From NCBI GenBank assembly GCA_018304465.1, contig JAGVWC010000011.1, positions 1-64,000 on the forward strand: a stretch of DNA of 64,000 bases, written 5' to 3'. Position numbers and translations under genes: made by a program. Positions 48,392 through 56,834 of the stretch are shown in pieces (within the stretch, counting starts at the first letter, position 1; every line of letters begins with the position of its first letter). This DNA comes from Candidatus Iainarchaeum sp. Lineage in GTDB: Archaea > Iainarchaeota > Iainarchaeia > Iainarchaeales > JAGVWC01. The notes below the pieces were generated by a model. That model ran no database searches. It was not told the origin of the DNA and saw nothing but the letters and a program-made list of their open reading frames with translations.

Positions 48392-49858
48392 AAAAATACG
48401 GACGATTCCGTGATTTGTACGAAGCTCGATGAGCGTACCGTCCTTAATCACTTGGGTTGCAATCCGAGTGCCGATAATGCACGGAATATTAAGCTCGCGG
48501 CTAATAATGGCCGCGTGACTCGTGATTCCTCCTTCGTTGGTCACTATTCCACGGGCTTTTTTCATTAATGGCACAAACTCTGGGCGCGTCATGCTTGTCA
48601 CTAATATTTCTCCTTCATTGAAAGGGTCCGATGGTTTTTTGACGACCCGGGCAATTCCTTTGGCTTCACCGGCGCAAGCAGTAATACCTTGCAGAGACTG
48701 AATGTTTTCCAAATTAGCTTTGGGCATTAGACGTTCCCGCAATTGCTCGTAGACGCTTCCGCTCAGGGTCCAGAATCGTTGGTCCTTATTGCCAATCTGA
48801 ACGCAACCTTTCATGCGCTGACGCCATTCTTCGATTGGAACACTTTTGCCGTCCAGCAGGTCTAATAGTTCGGAAGGAGTTGTGAATTGCAGGATCTCAA
48901 ATTTAATACCTGTTTTTTCACTCGTTTTATGCAAGAAGAGATTGAGATAATGGCACGCGATAAGTGTCGCACGTTTGCGTTGATCATGCCAATATCCGAT
49001 CAATGAAATCCAATGGAGAAGCTTTTGAGAATCTGGATCGAGTTTTAAATTCAGTTCCTCGCGTTTTTGCTTAAGCATTTTTTCCTGATGCAAAAGAGCA
49101 AAAATTTCTTTTTCTATTTCTTCGATTGTTCGTTTAGATTCGATTCGGGCATTTTCGAAAAAAACGGTTAATTGAATCGGTTCGGTATATTTGTAATTGT
49201 TTTGAATCCAAAAAAAATTCTTTTGATGCTCAACTACTAAACGGTAAATTGAGGGATTTTCTTTCTGCAGCTCTTGAAGCGTTTTGGGATTACTGCTCTT
49301 AAGCTGCCGAGCGATCAGTAACAGGCTCAATTTTTCTTCGCCCAAAAACGTCCCGTACATGGGTGCCATGGCTTCTCGAATTTGTGTCTGTAGTAAAGGG
49401 TATTTTTCGAGCAAAAGTGAAACCATATATTCTGTGCCGGTATAGAAATATTCGACCAATAATGAGGGGGTGAACAGCGACAGGTATACATCCGTGAATT
49501 CTTCATAGTCTTTTTTCAGGTCCGTTATTGCACGCGAAGAAAAACTGTTCACATACGCATAATATTCTTTTTGGCGTTTTTGCCACAAAGCATACATGCG
49601 CTCCAGAATTGAATAATCCGCCAAAATGCGCTTGTATTGCCTTTCGGCAAAATGCTCCGGCAGTATCCAGTCGCTCTCGTCCCCATTTTTCGAGTAAAAT
49701 GTTGTATATATTTCAAATCCAAATCCAGGACAAATCTTCTCGAGTTCGAAACTGGCTCCTGCAATCGAAAAATAGTTCAGATGTGGCACAATTGTGGCTG
49801 AATACACGCCCCACTTCTCTGAAGGTGAGATTAATTCCCAAAATGAATCATCAGTCAA
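48386..49858 (-). CDS. Phosphohistidine swivelling-domain protein C, in operon with the ATP-grasp gene (490 aa)
   Basis: The C-terminal mobile domain has [24 protein letters not shown] and the phospho-His in GGITSHAAI (about H448). The N-terminal ~380 residues include WHDQRKRATL near 300 and helical segments shared with paralogues D-G. The start is a TTG at 49858, 10 bases after the stop of the ATP-grasp gene on the same strand, with GGGGATT ahead of it. Read in order, ATP-grasp then variable region then His domain reproduces rifampin phosphotransferase split into two chains. Base composition looks more AT-rich than in the paralogues. Confidence 0.82.
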   Translation of the reverse strand: MTDDSFWELISPSEKWGVYSATIVPHLNYFSIAGASFELEKICPGFGFEIYTTFYSKNGDESDWILPEHFAERQYKRILADYSILERMYALWQKRQKEYYAYVNSFSSRAITDLKKDYEEFTDVYLSLFTPSLLVEYFYTGTEYMVSLLLEKYPLLQTQIREAMAPMYGTFLGEEKLSLLLIARQLKSSNPKTLQELQKENPSIYRLVVEHQKNFFWIQNNYKYTEPIQLTVFFENARIESKRTIEEIEKEIFALLHQEKMLKQKREELNLKLDPDSQKLLHWISLIGYWHDQRKRATLIACHYLNLFLHKTSEKTGIKFEILQFTTPSELLDLLDGKSVPIEEWRQRMKGCVQIGNKDQRFWTLSGSVYEQLRERLMPKANLENIQSLQGITACAGEAKGIARVVKKPSDPFNEGEILVTSMTRPEFVPLMKKARGIVTNEGGITSHAAIISRELNIPCIIGTRIATQVIKDGTLIELRTNHGIVRIFS

Positions 49859-49868
49859 GGAATCCCCG

Positions 49869-50828
49869 TCATTTCAAAGTCGTAATCGGCCGCGCCTGCA
49901 AAATATACACTTTATCATCAATGGCCCATTCGATATCCATGGGCTGACCGTAATGCGATTCGATATTCAAGGCTTCCTTGGCCAGCGCTTTCCACTCCGA
50001 ATCCGACAACGCCGCGGAATTCGCTTCTTCTTCCCCGATCTCGATTTCCTTGTTTTGCCCGAATTCGTCCCGAATAATCGCGATTCGCTTTCCACCGATA
50101 GTATGCGATACCACGGACAAATCTTTTTTCTTTAGAATCAAGGTATCCGGGGTTACCATTCCGGAAACAACGCTTTCACCCAAACCAAACGCGGCTTCGA
50201 TAATCATTTCGTCGCGCGCGTTCGTCACCGGATTCGCAGTGAATAAGACGCCCGCTTTTTTGGAATTCACCATTTCCTGGATTACGACCGAAATCAACAC
50301 CATTTCGTGCTTGAAACCTTTGGATTCGCGGTAAAAAATCGCGCGCGGAGAATACAACGACGCCCAGCACTTCTTGACCGCTTCCAAAATGCCGTCATCG
50401 CCTTTCACGTTCAAAAAAGTGGCTTGCTGTCCGGCAAAACTCGCGTCCGGCAAGTCTTCCGCCGTCGCGCTGGATCGCACCGCAACGAATCCTTTTCCAA
50501 GTTTTTTGTAATCCGCCAAAATGTCATCGCAAATTGATTGGGGGATTTGCGCGTTTAGGATCAGCAATTCGATCTGGTTGGCGGTTTTTTCCAACTGCTC
50601 GGAATCATCCACGTTCGTCTTGTTCAGCAAATCATGAATTTTCTTATGAATCTTGTTTTCATCCACGAACTGCTTAAAGACGTGAATCGTAATGCAAAAA
50701 CCATTCGGAATCGGAAACTTCGAAAACATTTCCCCCAGGTTTGCGCCTTTTCCGCCAACCAACGGAATATCTTTTTTTTTGATTTCCGAAAACCACGCGA
50801 TGTTTTTTTCTAAAGGCATATGATTCAT
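49869..50828 (-). CDS. Stand-alone PEP-synthase/RPH-type ATP-grasp domain (319 aa)
   Basis: The protein is only the N-terminal ATP-binding domain of PEP synthase or rifampin phosphotransferase: GGKGANLGEM (about 25-34), VRSSATAEDLPDASFAGQQ (about 117-135), VLFTANPVT, GLGESVVSGMVTPD, and the Mg/ATP-binding DIEWAID followed by LQARPITTL at the very end. It stops exactly where the linker to the His domain normally begins, so it is a genuine split domain rather than a truncation by mutation. It should phosphorylate a His domain in trans, giving AMP and Pi. Paralogue C follows 10 bases later. Start: AAAGGATGAT precedes the ATG at 50828 (ATG at 50819 is an alternative). Confidence 0.87.
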   Translation of the reverse strand: MNHMPLEKNIAWFSEIKKKDIPLVGGKGANLGEMFSKFPIPNGFCITIHVFKQFVDENKIHKKIHDLLNKTNVDDSEQLEKTANQIELLILNAQIPQSICDDILADYKKLGKGFVAVRSSATAEDLPDASFAGQQATFLNVKGDDGILEAVKKCWASLYSPRAIFYRESKGFKHEMVLISVVIQEMVNSKKAGVLFTANPVTNARDEMIIEAAFGLGESVVSGMVTPDTLILKKKDLSVVSHTIGGKRIAIIRDEFGQNKEIEIGEEEANSAALSDSEWKALAKEALNIESHYGQPMDIEWAIDDKVYILQARPITTLK

Positions 50829-50937
50829 ATCATCCTTTTCCCATTTAAATAGTAACGAAAAACGGTTTCGGCCGTTATGAAGCGGGATACCTTTAAATAT
50901 CAAAAAGTAAGTAGGTCTTCATTGGAGGCATTTTTTC

Positions 50938-51834
50938 ATGGCACCACGACCATTGCTTGGAAGATTCGGAAAAAAACCCGGGAAAACAGGTTCGCCGAAA
51001 ACACCTGAACAGTCCAGTCAATCCGGTGTTGCAGCAAAATATGTTGGAAAGATTCCTGTCGGAACCGTTCGAAGCTATTTGGGCCGGCATCAAATAAAAC
51101 AAAAAGGCACTCCAACAGGTTTATCTCCCGAAGGAGAAGGCCGTGCAAGTGAAGCGCTTTTGCCTGGATTAAAAAGCGGACGCCAATATCGGGTCACTAC
51201 TTCCACGAATGATCGCGCCTTCCATACCGGTCGATTGGGTGCGGAAGCGTACCGACGCCTCGGGGGACGCGCCAACACCGGGGCCGTGCTAAATGACCGT
51301 CGAGTGGCAAAACGCGTCGATCACATCGTCAAAGGCAAGCCAACGCGTGGACGCGTCCTTAAATCCATGAGCGCGGATCATGTTTTACCCGAACCTCAAC
51401 TCACGGAATACATGAACATCATCGAAGAACTGAAAGCTCAAGACAAACGACTAAATGACACCACTGCCGAGGAAAAACTCCTCGTAGATTGGGCTATGCA
51501 TGGAAAATACGCGCGTCGCATCGGAGATCCGATCAAAATCACTGATAATATCATCCTGGATACATTGCAGCTGGGAAAAGAAGTCAGCAAGCGCGGCGGG
51601 CAAAACATCGAACTGCGAAACGTGTCTCACAGCGGTTTCGTTGAAATGGTTTTCATGCGTTTAACCGGACGAGATTACCGTGAAACCGGAAAAGGCATGG
51701 TTGAACCCGGAGAAGGACTTCTCGTTCATTTTCTTCCCGAAGGAAAAGCCGTGCTTGAATATCGCGACAAACAATTCGACGTAACCAAAAAATTAAACCA
51801 GATCATTAAGAGCGCCCGCAGCAAGTATCGCTAA
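50938..51834 (+). CDS. Histidine-phosphatase-like protein (298 aa)
   Basis: The pattern resembles the histidine phosphatase (phosphoglycerate mutase-like) superfamily: YLGRHQIKQKGTP near residue 46, with Arg-His at the position of the RHG catalytic motif, then GLSPEGEGRASE (compare LTPxGxxxA), an acidic VLPEPQLTEY, and the second catalytic His in VSHSGFVEMVF at about 229. The N-terminal 30 residues are basic and Pro-rich. Family members remove phosphate through a phosphohistidine. It is divergent from the ATP-grasp gene with 109 bases between starts, so it may oppose the phosphotransferases around it. RHG reads RHQ, so activity is not assured. Confidence 0.6.
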   Translation: MAPRPLLGRFGKKPGKTGSPKTPEQSSQSGVAAKYVGKIPVGTVRSYLGRHQIKQKGTPTGLSPEGEGRASEALLPGLKSGRQYRVTTSTNDRAFHTGRLGAEAYRRLGGRANTGAVLNDRRVAKRVDHIVKGKPTRGRVLKSMSADHVLPEPQLTEYMNIIEELKAQDKRLNDTTAEEKLLVDWAMHGKYARRIGDPIKITDNIILDTLQLGKEVSKRGGQNIELRNVSHSGFVEMVFMRLTGRDYRETGKGMVEPGEGLLVHFLPEGKAVLEYRDKQFDVTKKLNQIIKSARSKYR

Positions 51835-51860
51835 CGGCACTCCTTTTTTTTTATTTTTTA

Positions 51861-52271
51861 TTAATTATTGTCCCTACTCCGTAACTCATATATTTTTTGG
51901 AGAATATTATCCAAATGCTCATGCACCAATGTCTGATCTCGCACAATCGCTTTTACACTTTCCGGAACTACAAATCCTTTTCGAACATCGCTTCGCAATG
52001 CCTTTTGGAACGCAAGGGTCATGTCTTCTATTCGACTACGGGCATTTTCTAGATATCGAATAGCAGGATCTTTTTTTTTCCACTCTGTCGGAATCGATGA
52101 AGAATGAAGACGCCGGAGAATCTCAGCCTCAATAACACGCATATTCCGTTGGATTTCTTGCATTGGATAATCTCGTTCGACCGCGCTATGAACCCGCGTC
52201 ATAATTTCTCTTCGCCTGTCAGCTACCTTTTCACGCAACTGAGGTCGACGCATCGGTTTTCTGGACTTCAT
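51861..52271 (-). CDS. Small helical protein of unknown function (136 aa)
   Basis: An Arg-rich, all-helical protein with heptad-like spacing from about residue 15 to 60 and a second helix near the end (LVHEHLDNILQKIYELRS). No family is recognised. It lies between the phosphatase-like gene and paralogue D inside the phosphohistidine cluster and is convergent with the phosphatase-like gene. Confidence 0.5.
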   Translation of the reverse strand: MKSRKPMRRPQLREKVADRRREIMTRVHSAVERDYPMQEIQRNMRVIEAEILRRLHSSSIPTEWKKKDPAIRYLENARSRIEDMTLAFQKALRSDVRKGFVVPESVKAIVRDQTLVHEHLDNILQKIYELRSRDNN

Positions 52272-52324
52272 TTAACCACCGGTGTATTTTAGGTTTATAA
52301 TCTTACTTGTCTCCAACAACACCT

Positions 52325-53740
52325 TTATTTCTTTTCGATGACTGTTATAGAACCGTGATTCGCTTTTACTTGAACGATCCAACCATCTTTAAGCACCCGC
52401 GTCGCGTTTTTGGTGCCGATCACGCACGGAATTCCCAATTCGCGGGAAATGATTGCCGCGTGACTCGTAATTCCCCCTTCATCGGTTACAATCGCAATCG
52501 CTTTTTTCATCGCCGGAACAAATTCTGGTCTTGTCATGCTGGTCACCAAAACCTCGCCTTCTTTTAATTCCGCGATGGAATCCAGCGTCCGAAGAATCCG
52601 AACGGGCCCCGTGGCGATTCCCAAGGAAGCGCAGGTTCCGTTTAATACCTCCACTTCGTCCAAACGGGTTTTAAACCGTTGTTGATACTCCAAAAAATCC
52701 GAATGATCAAAAATCATTACGCCTTGGGAATGCTCGATTCCGATGAACCCTTTTTTTCGCCTTTGGCCCAAGGATTCGAGTTCACGGTTTTTCAATCCTT
52801 TTAGCGAAACTTCTTCGCCGGTCAGATACTGGATAGCCACCGGATCGACTCCAAACCGCCTCGCCAATTCGTTGACGATCAACTGGCAACCAAACACCCC
52901 GCGAAAAATGTTTTTCTTTCGCTCGTCCTGCCATTGCGTGACAAAATCCGTCCATTCCACCCATTGACGCTGCGCATCGGAAAAGCCGTACCGAGCCATT
53001 AACGCCTCTTTTTTGTGCCGAATCTCTGAAAGATCCGGTTTTGAAAACGATTCAAGCCCATCCGCCATTTTTTCCACATCGGACTCGGACAAAACCTCGC
53101 TTCCCGCATACGAGGTTTCCGACCAAAAAAAATCCTTCAAAAACCGCTGAATCAACGCTTTTTTTTCCTTGGCGCCTGCGTTTTTGATTTGCCAGAGCAA
53201 TTCTTCTTTTTGAGATACAAAGGAGTGCGACAAGGGTGTTGTGAGAGCGGAAAAATCCTCATTTGACTGTGTGCCGGTGACGCCCTTGAAGAGTTCGTGG
53301 CGCATTCGATGCTCTAACGCCAAGGCCAGACTTTCGATCACATGCGATGATCCGACGGTTACTCCGCGGCTAACCCAATGACGCTTGGAAAGATCTATCA
53401 ACGCGTCATCAGGTAATTTGGTCAAATCGCTTTCCGCCGCCGCAAAAACGGGTTCTTGATCCGCGACTTGCCGGTCGTAAACGCGCCGAAGCGCCTGCAA
53501 ATACGATGGGTCCTTTTTCAATTCGGAAAAAATCCGATTCGCAATCGCATCCAAATCTTTTTGCGGGTACTTCCATTCACAATAATCCTCTTCATACGTG
53601 GCCAAAATCGCATGGTAGGAATACCCCATGGTTTTTTGCATGACCGGCAATCCACCCACCCCAATCATGAAAATCGGGCGTCCCGGACAGCTTTGGGTAT
53701 ACCATTCTTGGGACAAATATTTTTTCAGTACCGGGTTCAT
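52325..53740 (-). CDS. Phosphohistidine swivelling-domain protein D (471 aa)
   Basis: The mobile domain has [24 protein letters not shown] and the phospho-His in GGITSHAAI (about H427). The N-terminal part starts MNPVLKKYLSQEWYTQ and contains WQDERKKNIFRGVFG near 295, which aligns with paralogue E. The last 41 bases before the stop region (52353-52393) are identical to 53964-54004 in paralogue E, a sign of recent duplication or gene conversion. A 29-codon frame upstream overlaps its ATG. It is the last of four tandem members on this strand. Confidence 0.82.
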   Translation of the reverse strand: MNPVLKKYLSQEWYTQSCPGRPIFMIGVGGLPVMQKTMGYSYHAILATYEEDYCEWKYPQKDLDAIANRIFSELKKDPSYLQALRRVYDRQVADQEPVFAAAESDLTKLPDDALIDLSKRHWVSRGVTVGSSHVIESLALALEHRMRHELFKGVTGTQSNEDFSALTTPLSHSFVSQKEELLWQIKNAGAKEKKALIQRFLKDFFWSETSYAGSEVLSESDVEKMADGLESFSKPDLSEIRHKKEALMARYGFSDAQRQWVEWTDFVTQWQDERKKNIFRGVFGCQLIVNELARRFGVDPVAIQYLTGEEVSLKGLKNRELESLGQRRKKGFIGIEHSQGVMIFDHSDFLEYQQRFKTRLDEVEVLNGTCASLGIATGPVRILRTLDSIAELKEGEVLVTSMTRPEFVPAMKKAIAIVTDEGGITSHAAIISRELGIPCVIGTKNATRVLKDGWIVQVKANHGSITVIEKK

Positions 53741-53826
53741 ACAAATTCCCTTTTCTCGATCACGTTGGAGTTATTTTCGTCGGCGATCATGGCTACGACT
53801 TTTCTCTGAATCCGATATTCTGCCAT
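53737..53826 (-). CDS. Possible 29-aa leader ORF coupled to paralogue D
   Basis: ATG at 53826 opens a frame (MAEYRIQRKVVAMIADENN...) that ends with TGA overlapping the ATG of paralogue D, the ATGA pattern seen elsewhere. It fills half of the 180-base gap between paralogues D and E. Its last residues (NVIEKRE) resemble the C-terminal tails of the paralogues (VIEKK), so it could be a remnant of a deleted copy rather than a functional leader peptide. Confidence 0.3.
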   Translation of the reverse strand: MAEYRIQRKVVAMIADENNSNVIEKREFV

Positions 53827-53920
53827 GAGAGATACCTGTCTTTCCCGCTGCATATAACGTCATACGAGTTACCCTTCGGTCTTTTCGGTTCTGATTCTGC
53901 CAAAGGTTGAACGAGGTCGT

Positions 53921-55360
53921 CTAGGCATTGAATTTACCCCTTTTCTCCAATACCACGATTTGTCCGTGATTCGCTTTTACTTGAACGATCCAACCATCTT
54001 TAAGAACTTTAGTAGCGCTCTTGGTCCCGATCACACAAGGTATTCCGAGTTCTCTTGAAACAATGGCCGCATGGCTTGTGATCCCGCCTTCGTCAGTGAC
54101 GATCGCAACGGCTTTTCGCATCGCAGGAACGAATTCCGGTCGCGTCATCGATGTAACCAATACTTCGCCGTCTTTCATCGAACCAATCGACGACACCGTG
54201 GTGAGTACCCGAACCGGTCCTGTCGCAGTTCCCAAAGACGCGCATTGCCCATAAAGCGTTTCCAGATCATCATGCTTGGAATGAAATTGCTGGTCAAAAA
54301 ACTCGGCATCGGCTTGGTCCAGGAACGTCGTTTGGTTGCCCAGTTTCACATAAAGACATTTTTTTTGGCGTTTTTTTGATTTTTTCTGAAGAGAACCGTT
54401 TCGAATCGATTGAAGAGAAATTTCCCAGGGCAACACGTAATCCAGATCTCTTTTCGGAATCGAATACCTGCGTGCCAACTCGTCTTGGAATTTGGCAAGC
54501 AAGCACACACCTCTTAAAATTTCCCGTTTTCGCTGATCCTGCCAATCCGTCAAAAAATCAATCCATTCGACGATATTTCGTTGCTTAACCGAAAAATCCA
54601 GTTTCGTCATGACCTTGGTTTTTTCGGTTTGAATTTTTTTCGCATCCGGTGTTTTTACTTCGGGAATTTTTTCGGCGGTGGACAAAATCTCTTCTTTGGT
54701 CCATTGTTTGGGACCCGCGTATCCTCCGTCCGCCCAGAAAAACGTCTTCAGAAACCGGTCTACCCGCTCCGAACGCTTTTTTCCCTTGGAGATCCGAATG
54801 TCAAACAACGCTTGGTCTCGCAGCAAGGCAAAAGAAGGTTTGGTGGGGGTTGTCAGATTCACAAAATAAAGATTCACGTTTTCCGGAACGGTTTTTTCTT
54901 TGATGCCGTGTCGCAAATCGCGCTCAAGACGGATTGAGATGCTCTCGATTAAATGCGCAATTCCGATCACGGCATTGATATGGCGGCCCACGAACTCCAA
55001 CCGATCGAATAATTCTTCTTCGGAAAATTTTGACAAGTCTTTTTCAAGCAGGCCATTCGAAAAAAACCATCTCACTTCGGCAGCCCATTTTTTTCTTTGT
55101 TTTTCCAGGTATTTCGGATCCTTTGTCAGTTCTTTTTCGATCCGATCGGAATTGCGCTCGAGGTCAGCTAATCCATAATTGGCTTCCACGTAATCAATTT
55201 TGAAAAAAAAGAAGAAATCGGTATAGGTGAACCCCAGACCGTTTTTCATGTGATCGAACGGCTCTTCAATGTATCCGAACGGAACGATGAAAAACGGTTT
55301 TCCTGGAGTGGCCCCGGTGTACCACTTACGTGCCAGCATGCGATTAATGATTGGATTCAA
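53921..55360 (-). CDS. Phosphohistidine swivelling-domain protein E (479 aa, TTG start)
   Basis: Mobile domain with [24 protein letters not shown] and His in GGITSHAAI (about H430). The N-terminus aligns with the other members only if translation starts at the TTG at 55360 ([16 protein letters not shown], compare MNPVLKK and MNPELEK). That TTG overlaps the stop of the upstream gene as TTGA and is preceded by GGTGGGGGA. A longer frame from 55501 would run 47 codons into the upstream gene. [13 protein letters not shown] is near residue 300. It is closest to paralogue D. Confidence 0.83.
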   Translation of the reverse strand: MNPIINRMLARKWYTGATPGKPFFIVPFGYIEEPFDHMKNGLGFTYTDFFFFFKIDYVEANYGLADLERNSDRIEKELTKDPKYLEKQRKKWAAEVRWFFSNGLLEKDLSKFSEEELFDRLEFVGRHINAVIGIAHLIESISIRLERDLRHGIKEKTVPENVNLYFVNLTTPTKPSFALLRDQALFDIRISKGKKRSERVDRFLKTFFWADGGYAGPKQWTKEEILSTAEKIPEVKTPDAKKIQTEKTKVMTKLDFSVKQRNIVEWIDFLTDWQDQRKREILRGVCLLAKFQDELARRYSIPKRDLDYVLPWEISLQSIRNGSLQKKSKKRQKKCLYVKLGNQTTFLDQADAEFFDQQFHSKHDDLETLYGQCASLGTATGPVRVLTTVSSIGSMKDGEVLVTSMTRPEFVPAMRKAVAIVTDEGGITSHAAIVSRELGIPCVIGTKSATKVLKDGWIVQVKANHGQIVVLEKRGKFNA

Positions 55361-56832
55361 CGATCGTCCCCCACCTTGCGGATAATTCCGTGATTCGCGT
55401 TCACTTCGATCAAATCGCCCGTCTGAATCGCCTTGGTGGCGTTTCCCGTGCCGATAACACACGGTTTTCCGAGTTCTCGCGAAATAATCGCGGCGTGACA
55501 CGTGATCCCTCCCAGTTCGGTAACGATCGCGCCCGCTTTTTTCATCGCGGGAACAAATTCAACCGAAGTCATCGTCGTGATCAATACTTCGCCGGCTTTG
55601 AAAAGAGAAATTTCCCTCGAATTTAAGAGCACCCGCGCGCGACCAACAAAAATCCCCGGTGACGCCGCGGTTCCTTTCATCACCTGATGCTCAAAATCTG
55701 TTTTTTTCGATATTTTTTTTTCAAGATCCGCGATTTCGCTTTCCGAAAGAAAACGATACGCTCCGTTTTCCACAATAAACGCGCTTTTTTCGATTCGCTT
55801 GGACAACTCCGCGGCTTTCGGCCCGTCTCCGCGAATAATGTTTTGCAGTTCCGAAACCGTCGCGTAATGCAGTTCCCGTTCAGAAATGTTTCGCCGCTTT
55901 CCGATTTCTTCAAGCAAACGGCCAAATCCGACATTCGCGATCGAAATCCGCTCTTTTTTCAAGTCGCCATACAAAAAAGCGATTTGCCGGATATTTTCAA
56001 AAAGAATCTCCAATTCAAGCGGAAGATTCGTCCGATTTTGGATTTCGCGCAGCCGTTTCGACGCGTTTTCCTCCAGATGCTCAAAGTCAAAAATCCGTTT
56101 TTTTCGCTCCGAAACCGGAATCGCCTGCAAGCAGTCCAATTCTTCGTGCACCATTTTTTCGTCCAGAATGGGGCCGTAGTAATCATAGGTTAGAAAATAA
56201 AACCGTTTGGCGTGAAGCCGAATCGCTTCTTTTTTTCGATCCTCTTCTTTGATCAACGAAATCGCCAAAAGGCTTTCTTCGGCGCGCGCGACAAAACTTT
56301 TATGAACCGGGTTGGCCAAGACCGAAAAAATTTCCGCGATTTCCGATTTCTTGAAATTCTTGTTTTCTTTGGCCAAAAAAACGGCTAAACGGTCCTGTAC
56401 CAACTGGTGTCCGCGAATCTCCAGCGAAAAATTCGCGGGTTCCGTCCAATACTCGGACTCGATGTAAATCCGAACTGCTTCGTTGAAAAGCGTTTCCAAA
56501 TCCGCGTCCGAAAAATTTTCCAAGCGTTCATTCAATACCGCGGGATCGATCAGTTCCAGCAATTGTTTTGCGTTTCGTAAAAAGTTGTTGCGCAACGGCT
56601 CAATGATTCCTCTTTGATGGGACAATCGCTCGACAACTGCGTTGGCCACGGTTTCCATTTGGTCCGGCAGCCAATACCACGTGCTCTGCCCGTTTTCAAT
56701 CAAACAAAAAAAACCCGAAAACGCCATGGGGACGCCAAGCGAACGATCCATCGTCTGGTTGTAGGATGACGCCATGACTCCCGTTGGAAAAGGCGGCGCG
56801 GAACTCGAATACACTTTGACAAGATTCTCCAT
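55357..56832 (-). CDS. Phosphohistidine swivelling-domain protein F (491 aa)
   Basis: The mobile domain reads [24 protein letters not shown], with His in GGITCHAAI (about H446). The N-terminal ~380 residues include [17 protein letters not shown] in place of the WQDERKK segment and are clearly diverged from D and E. The GITC variant is shared with paralogue A. Coupled to E by TTGA overlap and separated from G by two bases, so E, F and G are surely co-transcribed. Confidence 0.82.
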   Translation of the reverse strand: MENLVKVYSSSAPPFPTGVMASSYNQTMDRSLGVPMAFSGFFCLIENGQSTWYWLPDQMETVANAVVERLSHQRGIIEPLRNNFLRNAKQLLELIDPAVLNERLENFSDADLETLFNEAVRIYIESEYWTEPANFSLEIRGHQLVQDRLAVFLAKENKNFKKSEIAEIFSVLANPVHKSFVARAEESLLAISLIKEEDRKKEAIRLHAKRFYFLTYDYYGPILDEKMVHEELDCLQAIPVSERKKRIFDFEHLEENASKRLREIQNRTNLPLELEILFENIRQIAFLYGDLKKERISIANVGFGRLLEEIGKRRNISERELHYATVSELQNIIRGDGPKAAELSKRIEKSAFIVENGAYRFLSESEIADLEKKISKKTDFEHQVMKGTAASPGIFVGRARVLLNSREISLFKAGEVLITTMTSVEFVPAMKKAGAIVTELGGITCHAAIISRELGKPCVIGTGNATKAIQTGDLIEVNANHGIIRKVGDDR

Positions 56833-56834
56833 GA

